This document shows positions 57,351-64,000 of a stretch of DNA of 64,000 bases, piece by piece. The stretch is taken from contig NCAT01000010.1 in assembly GCA_002255575.1 (NCBI GenBank), positions 1 to 64,000 on the forward strand, in the 5' to 3' direction. The DNA comes from Acidocella sp. 20-57-95. GTDB lineage: Bacteria > Pseudomonadota > Alphaproteobacteria > Acetobacterales > Acetobacteraceae. Position 1 is the first letter of the stretch, and every line of letters begins with the position of its first letter. The position numbers and the translations under genes are program-made. The notes under the pieces were generated by a model. It did not search any database. It was not told the DNA's origin and saw nothing but the letters and a program-made list of their open reading frames with translations.

Positions 57351-58357
57351 TACTTCAGATCGCTGGCGGAGATCTTGGTAATCACTGAATTGTCGATGGC
57401 TTTTGTTGCACTTAGCTTGGTGGTGGCGGCGCCGTTCTCAAGGTTCAGGCCCATCAGCGTGTTGAAAACACCGTAGAGCGAGCCTGGCTTGGCGGTGGTG
57501 CCAATTTCGCCCTTGGTTTGGGCCAAGCTGGTATAGACCAGCGAACCATCGATGCTGGCCTTAAAGTCAGCCGGCGAGAGGTTGAAGTGGGGTGCTGCAA
57601 GTTTGATAAAGTCGGTCGGGTCAGTGTTGTAATAATTGATCGCTTTATAAATACCGATCAGGAAGTTGCGGTACTTAGCGGGATTTGCCTTCAAATCATC
57701 AGCCCGCACAATGATCACGTCGACAATATAGCCCGGATATTTGGCCGAGGAGACAATTTCTGTGGGGTTACGAAAGGCATCAACCTTTTTGGCTTGCGAG
57801 AGATAAGGCTCGTAACTGACCACCGCGGAGACTGACTTGTCGGCGAATACCGAAACCGTGTCCGCTGTCGCGATTTCCTTAAGCTGGAGATCTTTCAGCG
57901 TCATGCCGTGCTTTTTAAGGTCGAGCTGCAGCAGCAAGCGGCCTGGAATATTTAATTCGGACGCGACAACTTTACCTTTCAGGTCGGCGATCGACTTGAT
58001 GGACCCATCAGCAATCACGCCGTCGCCACCGAGCGATTCATCGATCGTGCCGATGATCACGCCAGGCGTGGTTTCATCGCGCGGGCGACCTTGATATTCC
58101 CCGACGGTGCGAAGGTCCATTTCAATATCGCCACGGGCCATTGCGGCCATGACGTCAGCCCGTTCGTCGTCGAACTTTATGTTCACGGTGAGGCCCATCG
58201 CTTTGAAGTACCCGAGGTCGGCGGCCACGAAGATGGGGGCGTAGCCGGACCAGGTAGGACATAAAATGCGGATTGTATCGTCCGCCTTGGCGCCGGCCGC
58301 GCTAGAGAGGAAGGTGGTGGCAACAGCGAGGCTTAAGAAAGCACGGGAAAATTTCAT
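57350..58357 (-). CDS. ABC transporter substrate-binding protein (NMT1/SsuA-like)
   Basis: 335 residues from the ATG at 58357; the longer frame to 58423 adds 22 residues without support. Signal peptide about 1-25 (FLSSAAGAKA-DD). SsuA/THI5-like fold: WSGYAPIFVAADLGYFKAMGLTVNI near the start and the ADLKGKVVASELNIPGRLLLQLDLKKHG region. The protein captures the substrate for the operon in the periplasm. The family includes taurine, nitrate, pyrimidine and aromatic binders, so the ligand is open. First gene of the eight-gene operon. Confidence 0.88.
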   Translation of the reverse strand: MKFSRAFLSLAVATTFLSSAAGAKADDTIRILCPTWSGYAPIFVAADLGYFKAMGLTVNIKFDDERADVMAAMARGDIEMDLRTVGEYQGRPRDETTPGVIIGTIDESLGGDGVIADGSIKSIADLKGKVVASELNIPGRLLLQLDLKKHGMTLKDLQLKEIATADTVSVFADKSVSAVVSYEPYLSQAKKVDAFRNPTEIVSSAKYPGYIVDVIIVRADDLKANPAKYRNFLIGIYKAINYYNTDPTDFIKLAAPHFNLSPADFKASIDGSLVYTSLAQTKGEIGTTAKPGSLYGVFNTLMGLNLENGAATTKLSATKAIDNSVITKISASDLK

Positions 58358-58542
58358 CTTAGGGCCCTTGGTTGGAATAGCGAGAACACCAGCGTGGCCC
58401 ACATTCACATTCAAGCATATCAAAAAATTTAGATAATAATATCGATATTTCTCGATGTGTTGTCCGACGCTGTCAGGTTAGCGGAAGGTGTAATACATCG
58501 ATATATATCAATAAAAACTGATAAAAATTTTGATGGTTATGG
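58358..58542. promoter_or_regulatory. Divergent control region with an ACATCG inverted repeat
   Basis: AT-rich gap between the import/guanidino operon and the desaturase gene. CGATGTGTT (58453-58461) and AATACATCG (58492-58500) are an almost perfect inverted repeat. The right arm continues as ATACATCGATAT, and a similar ATACATCGAATT occurs at 61499-61510 ahead of the LysR gene. A regulator site shared by the two promoters, possibly for the LysR protein, is an inference. Confidence 0.4.
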
Positions 58543-59616
58543 ATGTTTGTGGTCGCCATTATAGATCAGTTGTGTCGTTTTACATCTCACAGGATCACAA
58601 TTTTGGGCAGCTTACAGGCGACATTTCGCTATAAAGACGGTGTTTTGCCAAATATGCTGATCGTTGCGTATGCCGGCATTGGGTATGCGCTTGGGGTGTT
58701 ATTGCTGACTCTGCCGGGCATCGTCTGGAATGGGCTGGGGGTTTTGTTACTGTCCCACACGCTGATCGTTTCGGCATATATAATTCATGAATGCACGCAC
58801 GGAACCATTTTTGCCAAGTCGGTTGATAATGACCGGTTAGGTGAAACGATGGGCTGGTTGAATGGGGCGTGCTTAGCGCCCTACGCCGGCTTGAAGGATA
58901 AGCATCTGCGTCACCACGCGGACCGGTTGGATGTGGTGACCTTTGACTACCGCGCAGTGCTAAAGTCGGGACCAGCATGGTTTCGCAACGCCGTGCTAGC
59001 ACTCGAATGGGCCTATATTCCAGCGGTTGAGTTTTTAATGCGCGGAATGGTCATTTACACTCAATGCACGGAGGGAGATCGCCTTCAGCGGCGCCGTGTA
59101 TTGCTGGTGTTAGCCAGCCGGGTATTTTTATTTATGCTCCTCGCTTTGGTTTCGCTAAAGGCCGTGGTTTTATATGCGGTTGCATATATATTATTTATCC
59201 ACGTCTTACGGTTTCAAGACGCATTCCAGCATACGTTCGATGTATTCGCGACCCGCACTAAAGCGCCGGTGCCCCTTGAGTTAAGGCGCGATCGTACTTA
59301 CGAACATACCAATACGTATTCGGATGTTATTTCATATGGTCATCCTTGGGCGAATTTATTGTTGTTAAACTTCTCCTACCACAACGCCCATCACGCCAAG
59401 CCAGCCGCCCCTTGGTATCAATTGCCGAAGCTGCACGAACAACTTTATGCAAATGATATGACGCAGGTTTTACCGTGCAGTAGTCTATTCAAAAGCTACC
59501 ATAAATACCGGGTGTCGCGTGTGTTGGCTGATGATTACGGCGTTGTGGCACCTGACGGCCGGCGCGCCGACGGGTTTTTGGGCGCTGTTGGCGTATCATT
59601 TTTAACGGCCATCTGA
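58543..59616 (+). CDS. Membrane fatty-acid-desaturase-family protein
   Basis: 357 residues, about six helices. The three histidine boxes of the di-iron membrane desaturase/hydroxylase family are present: H82ECTH86, H121LRHH125 and H280NAHH284. It could desaturate or hydroxylate a lipid, or hydroxylate another hydrophobic substrate. It is transcribed away from the guanidino operon through a shared control region, and converges with the guanidinobutyrase-like gene, so its involvement in that pathway is only suggested by position. Confidence 0.85.
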   Translation: MFVVAIIDQLCRFTSHRITILGSLQATFRYKDGVLPNMLIVAYAGIGYALGVLLLTLPGIVWNGLGVLLLSHTLIVSAYIIHECTHGTIFAKSVDNDRLGETMGWLNGACLAPYAGLKDKHLRHHADRLDVVTFDYRAVLKSGPAWFRNAVLALEWAYIPAVEFLMRGMVIYTQCTEGDRLQRRRVLLVLASRVFLFMLLALVSLKAVVLYAVAYILFIHVLRFQDAFQHTFDVFATRTKAPVPLELRRDRTYEHTNTYSDVISYGHPWANLLLLNFSYHNAHHAKPAAPWYQLPKLHEQLYANDMTQVLPCSSLFKSYHKYRVSRVLADDYGVVAPDGRRADGFLGAVGVSFLTAI

Positions 59617-59625
59617 TGGGCGCCT

Positions 59626-60579
59626 TCAGGGGCTCATCACACATAAAATTTCAAAGGCTAAATTCGCCGCTACGAGGGCGGTGGTACCAAATGGGTCAAA
59701 TGGCGGTGAAACTTCCACCACATCAGCACCGATAAGTTGGACGCCCTGCAACCCACGAATGATCTCCAAAGCTTGCGGAATTGTAAGGCCGCCAATTTCA
59801 GGCGTGCCAGTACCAGGCGCATAGGCAGGGTCAAGACTATCGATATCGTAGGTCAGGTAAACTGGGCCAGCCCCGAGATGCGCGGTGAGTGTCTGCATCA
59901 GTGGCGTGAGCGATTGGTGCCAGCATGCCTCCGCCTGGATGACTTTAAAACCGTGGTTACGTCCCCAGTCAAATTCTTCGGCAGAATAGCCGGTTCCGCG
60001 CAGGCCAATTTGCACAACGCGATGACAGTCCAGCAAACCTTCCTCCACAGCACGGCGGAACGGCGTGCCATGCGTAATTTTTTCGCCAAACATCGTATCG
60101 TTTACATCCGCATGGGCATCCACATGCACCAAACCAACTTTGCCGTATTTCCGGTGCATCGCGCGTAGAATGGGCAGGGTAATGGTATGGTCGCCGCCGA
60201 GTGTGATGGGGCGGCAATGATGACTGAGGATCGCATCATACGCCGTTTCAATTCGCGCGATGGAATCCAGAAGATTATATGGATTGATCGCAACATCACC
60301 AATATCCGCAACGCGCAGATGCTCAAAAGGGGCTTTGCGTGTTGCCATATTATAGGGGCGCAATAATACCGATTCTGCACGAATCTGGCGGGGACCAAAG
60401 CGTGTGCCGGTACGGTTTGAGGTGCCGAGGTCAAACGGAATGCCGACAAAACACGCATCCAACCCACTGGCATTTGCCTGTACGGGCAGACGCATCATGG
60501 AGGCGATACCACCGGAGCGTGGCATCTCATTACCGCTCAGCGGTTGCGGGAAGTTGCGGACGTGGTCTGGGTGGGTCAT
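59626..60579 (-). CDS. gbuA: Guanidinobutyrase-like ureohydrolase
   Basis: 317 residues. Metal ligands H131 (LGGDHTITLP), D154, H156, D158 (HVDAHADVND), D245 and D247 (TYDIDSLDP). The opening PLSGNEMPRSGGIASMMRLP and the FGEKITHGTPFRRAVEEGLLDC stretch match Pseudomonas guanidinobutyrase/guanidinopropionase closely by memory. It would cleave 4-guanidinobutyrate to GABA plus urea. It follows the LysR gene by four bases and is the third ureohydrolase in about 9 kb. Confidence 0.85.
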   Translation of the reverse strand: MTHPDHVRNFPQPLSGNEMPRSGGIASMMRLPVQANASGLDACFVGIPFDLGTSNRTGTRFGPRQIRAESVLLRPYNMATRKAPFEHLRVADIGDVAINPYNLLDSIARIETAYDAILSHHCRPITLGGDHTITLPILRAMHRKYGKVGLVHVDAHADVNDTMFGEKITHGTPFRRAVEEGLLDCHRVVQIGLRGTGYSAEEFDWGRNHGFKVIQAEACWHQSLTPLMQTLTAHLGAGPVYLTYDIDSLDPAYAPGTGTPEIGGLTIPQALEIIRGLQGVQLIGADVVEVSPPFDPFGTTALVAANLAFEILCVMSP

Positions 60580-60583
60580 GGCA

Positions 60584-61489
60584 TTATTCTTTCGCGCGTT
60601 CGCTGGCTTGTGCGCGTAATTCGCGCAGGAATATTTTAATCAAAGGCTGGTCGGCTTCGCTCCGCCGGTAGGCTGCAAAATGCTGTGAGGTAAATTGATA
60701 GGTTTGTGGCCGCAAGGCACGCATCTGGCCTTGTTCGGCGAATTCATCACCCATATGGCGTGGGAGAAAACCAATAAACTGACCAGATAAAATCAGCATC
60801 GCCTGCGCCTCCATATGGATGACGGTTGCACTGGCACGAGGGTGGTTGACGCGGTAGAGATCTTCCAACTGCCGGTAACCCCGCACGGAAAACAATGAGG
60901 TTTCGATGTCTTTGACGGTTATCTTATCTTTTTTGAATAAAGGGTGGCGGTGACCGCAATAGAGCGCCTGTGCTTCCAGGTGTAGCGGCACATAGACGAC
61001 GCCAGGACCATGTTGAGCAAAAGGACCGATGACGATATCGCGATTACCTTCGGCAACCCATTGCTCCAACTCATGTGGTGTGCCCAAGCGGAGATCCACA
61101 TACACATCTGGCGCTGCCGCGATAATACGTTGAATTGAGTCTTGCAGCGCTAGCTTTGGATTTGTGATGATACCATCGACAATACCAATGCTTAGCCGCC
61201 CAATGAGTTGCCCTGTGGAATGGCTGATGCGGCTTTGGAATTTATCGATGTCATCGAACAATTCACGGGCGGCGCGTAATGTGGCTTCACCGAACGGGGT
61301 GAGCCGAAACCCCCGGCGTCCGCGCAAGCATAAGGCACCCCCCAAAGAACGCTCTAGAGATGCAATGTGCGTGCTGAGCGTCGATTGCGAGAGATTGAGG
61401 GCGATTTGCGCACTGCTGAAACTACCAGATTCAACGAGGGTGAGGAAAACCCGCAACAGGCGAAGATCGATGTTATCAAGGCGGCGCAT
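60584..61489 (-). CDS. LysR-family transcriptional regulator
   Basis: 301 residues from the ATG at 61489; the longer frame (to 61546) adds a weak leader. N-terminal winged helix (about 5-65): LRLLRVFLTLVESGSFSSAQIALNLSQSTLSTHIASLERSLGGALCLRGRRGFRLTPFG. C-terminal effector domain, DIVIGPFAQHGPGVVYVPL and so on. It leads the guanidinobutyrase-like gene in the same direction and is divergent from the AtzG/AtzE-type genes, so it probably controls both. Confidence 0.92.
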   Translation of the reverse strand: MRRLDNIDLRLLRVFLTLVESGSFSSAQIALNLSQSTLSTHIASLERSLGGALCLRGRRGFRLTPFGEATLRAARELFDDIDKFQSRISHSTGQLIGRLSIGIVDGIITNPKLALQDSIQRIIAAAPDVYVDLRLGTPHELEQWVAEGNRDIVIGPFAQHGPGVVYVPLHLEAQALYCGHRHPLFKKDKITVKDIETSLFSVRGYRQLEDLYRVNHPRASATVIHMEAQAMLILSGQFIGFLPRHMGDEFAEQGQMRALRPQTYQFTSQHFAAYRRSEADQPLIKIFLRELRAQASERAKE

Positions 61490-61574
61490 GAGCCAAGTAT
61501 ACATCGAATTTAACCAATGGAAACTATGAATTATCGGTATGGTCATGAATGCAAAAACCTCATAAATTGTTGGG
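61490..61574. promoter_or_regulatory. Divergent promoter region between the LysR gene and the AtzGE-type operon
   Basis: Only 85 bases separate the two starts, so both promoters must lie here. It contains ATACATCGAATT (61499-61510), like the motif at 58493-58504, and the short repeat ATGAATTATC/ATGAATGC. This is a natural place for a LysR dimer to bind. No further detail can be read. Confidence 0.45.
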
Positions 61575-62354
61575 ATGCTAAATATCGAAGATCTCTCTGG
61601 CTTATGGACTCGCTCAATTCAGGTATGGGCTGATGGGCGGCAGGATGTTTCCACCAAGGTCGGGTGGCTGCAGGGCAAAAGCGTTTTTGCAGACCTTCGC
61701 CAGCCACCGGATATTACCGGGCAGTTCAGGCACGCAAAGTGCTTGAACGATTTAGGATTTTCCGACTGCGAAAGATTGGCCCGCCAACAGGGATTTGCCG
61801 GCATATTCGCAGCACGTGACGGCTATTTTGAATGGATGCGGAAAATAGATTATCAGCCTGTGCAAGGAAAGATCGACGCGGGGAACCTATTTTGGCAGGG
61901 AGATATTCTAGTTGAGGAAGGCTTGCAGAAAGAGCATTTTGAGCATTGGCACCGTGACCCAGCCTTAAAGCTGACCCCATGTTGGGGGGTTATTCTTAAA
62001 AATGCTCATGATGGCATTTGGGGAAATTTGCTGCGGGTTGGTGATTTGTTCATGTATTCACGCGACCGTGGCACGCAATTGGCAAATAGCAGCTTGATCG
62101 AAGCTGTGCGTGGTGCGGTTAATGTGAAGGCAGCACGCGAGATGATCGATTTTGAAATTTCATTTGGCCGAATTTCAAATGAAGGATGGCAGATTACGCG
62201 CTCCAGCCTGCCATATCGTGAGAATACAATGTTCAATTTTCAGCTAAGCGGGGATACTGGTCTGGCAAACGAAGATTTAACACCCGCGGGCGAAGTTTTT
62301 GTGCGCCAATGGGAGGTTGTAATGGCGGAAGGTGATATGCATGAGGCAAGATGA
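61575..62354 (+). CDS. Conserved protein of unknown function beside AtzG/AtzE-type genes
   Basis: 259 residues, soluble, no signal peptide, rich in Trp, Asp and Gln. Striking stretches are LWTRSIQVWADGRQD, VGWLQGKSVFADLRQPPD, GFAGIFAARDGYFEWMRKIDYQP and WQGDILVEEG. No catalytic motif that I recognise. It opens the operon with the small AtzG-like gene starting inside its end (14-base overlap), so it is a pathway member or accessory. Possible roles include a substrate-handling or chaperone protein for the amidase. Start at 61575 has only a weak ribosome-binding site. Confidence 0.65.
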   Translation: MLNIEDLSGLWTRSIQVWADGRQDVSTKVGWLQGKSVFADLRQPPDITGQFRHAKCLNDLGFSDCERLARQQGFAGIFAARDGYFEWMRKIDYQPVQGKIDAGNLFWQGDILVEEGLQKEHFEHWHRDPALKLTPCWGVILKNAHDGIWGNLLRVGDLFMYSRDRGTQLANSSLIEAVRGAVNVKAAREMIDFEISFGRISNEGWQITRSSLPYRENTMFNFQLSGDTGLANEDLTPAGEVFVRQWEVVMAEGDMHEAR

Positions 62355-62523
62355 TATTGCAGCGTATTTGAATGCGGCCTCGCAGTTTTTGGATTTGCCA
62401 ATTCATCCGGAGCATTATGAAGACGTGTTAACGGCTTTTGCAGTAATTTGCAGCCACGCAAAACATGTTATGGAATTCACCCTGCCGGTGGAGATTGAAG
62501 CAGCACCGCGGTTTACACCATGA
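62341..62523 (+). CDS. AtzG/HpxX-like (DUF4089) small amidase subunit
   Basis: 60 residues from the ATG at 62341 (GGAAGG eight bases upstream). Helical: DDIAAYLNAASQFLDLPIHPEHYEDVLTAFAVICSHAKHVMEF. This fits AtzG, the small partner of carboxybiuret hydrolase AtzE, and HpxX of oxalurate catabolism. It packs on the amidase and stabilises it. The next gene starts by a four-base overlap (ATGA). Confidence 0.85.
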   Translation: MRQDDIAAYLNAASQFLDLPIHPEHYEDVLTAFAVICSHAKHVMEFTLPVEIEAAPRFTP

Positions 62524-63869
62524 GTTTGACATCCAAAACCGCCATCGAAATTGCGGGCATGGTGCGGGGCCATGAAGTTTCAGCGCGAGACGTGTTGGAG
62601 GCGCATATAGCGCGTATTGAACGTTTTGACGGACGGTTGAATTGCTTTACTGACAAAACATTTGCACGGGCGCGCACAGAAGCTGCGGCTGTTGATATCA
62701 AACTGGCAGCAGGCATTGATCCTGGACCACTCGCGGGCGTGCCTGTTGCCGTTAAGAATTTATTTGATGTTGCTGGACTCGCCACGCGCGCTGGCTCAAA
62801 AATTTACCGGTACGCGCCGCCTGCCAGCCACGATGCTGCATGTTTGCAAAAATTGATTGCTGCCGGTGCCGTGTTGCTCGGTGCGTTAAATATGGATGAG
62901 TTTGCCTTCGGGTTTGTAACTGAAAATGCCCATGATGGGCCGACACGCAATCCGCATGATGTAGCGCGTATTGCAGGGGGGTCGTCAGGCGGTTCTGCGG
63001 CATCAGTTGCGGCCGGGTTTGCGCCGATCACGTTGGGTTCGGACACGAATGGTTCGATCCGTGTTCCTGCCGCGCTATGCGGGATATTTGGATTGAAACC
63101 GACTTATGGGCGCATTGACAGAACGGGCACATTTCCATTCGTCGATAGTTTTGACCATGTGGGGCCGTTTGCGCGTAGCACGGCGGACCTGGCTTTGGCC
63201 TATAAGATTTTGCAAACCAACGATGACTTAGCAATCGTGCCGGAGATTGATCCGGCGCGTGTCGCGGTGTTGGGTGACTGGTTTGCTGATGGCGTAATTG
63301 CAGAGATGGCTGAGGCGGTGGCGATTGTCGCGCGCGGCTTAGGCGCAACGAAAACCGCGATTATGCCTGAAGCAAGCCGGGCGCGTGCTGCGGCTTTTTG
63401 TATTAGTGCATTTGAGGGAGGGCAGTTGCATAAGCAGAATTTGCGTACTCGCCCGCAAGATTACGACCCCGCGACTAGGCCCCGTTTATTGGCAGGTGCA
63501 TTACAGCCGGCTGAAACCATATTACAAGCTCAGCGTTTCCGTGCCTGGTTTCAAGCACAGGCAAAGATGTTGTTCAAAGAGTTCGATATTTTGCTAGCCC
63601 CCGCAACGCCTTGCGTGGCGCCACTTATTGGCCAGAAGACCATGATGGTTGGGGGACTGGAAATTCCGGTCCGCCCGAATTTGGGACTTTATACTCAGCC
63701 GATCAGTTTCATTGGGTTGCCGGTTATTTCGGTGCCGGTAGTTGCAGATGGTTTACCGCGCGGTGTGCAGATTATCGGGGCCGCTGGACGGGAAGATTTG
63801 GTTTTTGCGGCCGCCGCGAAATTGGAAGCGGCAGGGCTTGTCGCATCTGAAACGGTGGATTTGATATGA
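62520..63869 (+). CDS. AtzE/HpxY-family amidase
   Basis: 449 residues. Amidase-signature fold: catalytic Lys K79 (VAVKNLFD), cis-Ser S155 (GGSSGGSAAS) and nucleophile S179 (GSDTNGSIRVP). The TNGS form instead of TGGS fits the AtzE group. AtzE hydrolyses 1-carboxybiuret; HpxY acts in oxalurate breakdown. Together with the preceding AtzG-like and following AtzH-like genes, it should hydrolyse a ureide-type amide. Coupled at both ends by overlaps. Confidence 0.88.
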   Translation: MSLTSKTAIEIAGMVRGHEVSARDVLEAHIARIERFDGRLNCFTDKTFARARTEAAAVDIKLAAGIDPGPLAGVPVAVKNLFDVAGLATRAGSKIYRYAPPASHDAACLQKLIAAGAVLLGALNMDEFAFGFVTENAHDGPTRNPHDVARIAGGSSGGSAASVAAGFAPITLGSDTNGSIRVPAALCGIFGLKPTYGRIDRTGTFPFVDSFDHVGPFARSTADLALAYKILQTNDDLAIVPEIDPARVAVLGDWFADGVIAEMAEAVAIVARGLGATKTAIMPEASRARAAAFCISAFEGGQLHKQNLRTRPQDYDPATRPRLLAGALQPAETILQAQRFRAWFQAQAKMLFKEFDILLAPATPCVAPLIGQKTMMVGGLEIPVRPNLGLYTQPISFIGLPVISVPVVADGLPRGVQIIGAAGREDLVFAAAAKLEAAGLVASETVDLI

Positions 63870-64000
63870 TGATTAACGACGACAACGTGATGGCAGAAGT
63901 CAGTGCAGAATTTAACGCCTACGAGGCCGCGTTGATGGCCAATGATATTGAGGCACTGGACAGATTTTTTTGGCGCTCACCATTGGCGGTGCGGTTCGGT
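63866..64000 (+). CDS. AtzH/HpxZ-like (DUF3225) protein, 5' part
   Basis: Cut by the window's right edge; 45 codons are visible. MMINDDNVMAEVSAEFNAYEAALMANDIEALDRFFW...AVRFG matches the start of the SnoaL-like DUF3225 family, which includes AtzH (dicarboxyurea deaminase) and HpxZ (oxalurate catabolism). The ATG overlaps the amidase TGA. Completes an XYZ/GEH-like order. Confidence 0.8.
   Translation, partial: MMINDDNVMAEVSAEFNAYEAALMANDIEALDRFFWRSPLAVRFG

Overview
The window looks like one chromosomal segment of an alphaproteobacterium, most likely an acidophilic or acetic-acid-type member of the Acetobacteraceae (Acidocella/Acidiphilium-like). This is inferred from the complete hopanoid cluster, the PHA genes, an EipB-family envelope protein and the protein style. 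No 16S or marker gene is present to prove it. No integrase, transposase or CRISPR array was seen.

Layout. 1-2506: 3' end of the leucine operon (leuC, leuD, leuB). 2568-5842: tRNA-Arg(ACG), a GNAT gene that runs antisense through that tRNA, a polysaccharide deacetylase, an AEC transporter and psiE with a short upstream ORF. 5874-13873: tonB plus TonB-dependent receptor, a CBS protein, grpE with an internal repeat, a chemoreceptor and a frameshifted flippase. 13927-23255: glsB-like gene, hpnL plus a ferritin-like di-iron gene, then hpnA-hpnB-hpnC-hpnD-hpnE-shc, which carries farnesyl diphosphate through squalene to hopene. 23345-28176: polyhydroxyalkanoate and ketone-body genes (scoB, scoA, phaA, a class III-like phaC, a tiny PhaE-like partner, divergent phaR). 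28270-33979: small lipoprotein, tspO, ankyrin protein, a thiolase with a damaged 5' end, eipB and uvrB. 34024-41730: OmpR-type two-component pair, YqjD/YqjE-like membrane proteins and a ferric-type ABC importer fused by overlap to a COG4280-like membrane protein and a 55-residue membrane peptide. 42579-51552: RND efflux operon, cytochrome b561, L,D-transpeptidase, GTP cyclohydrolase II, orphan response regulator and tRNA-Arg(CCT).

51672-64000 is the most unusual part. An eight-gene minus-strand operon with overlapping or nearly touching genes encodes a NitT/TauT-type ABC importer, two short-chain dehydrogenases, a creatininase with all its metal ligands, and two adjacent ureohydrolases (arginase/agmatinase family). 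Around it lie a divergent membrane desaturase, a third ureohydrolase very like guanidinobutyrase, a LysR regulator, and a plus-strand set of an uncharacterised protein, an AtzG/HpxX-like small subunit, an AtzE/HpxY-like amidase and the start of an AtzH/HpxZ-like gene. I read this as a nitrogen-salvage locus that imports a guanidino- or ureido-compound, opens or oxidises it, and strips urea and ammonia from it. The substrate is not known from sequence.
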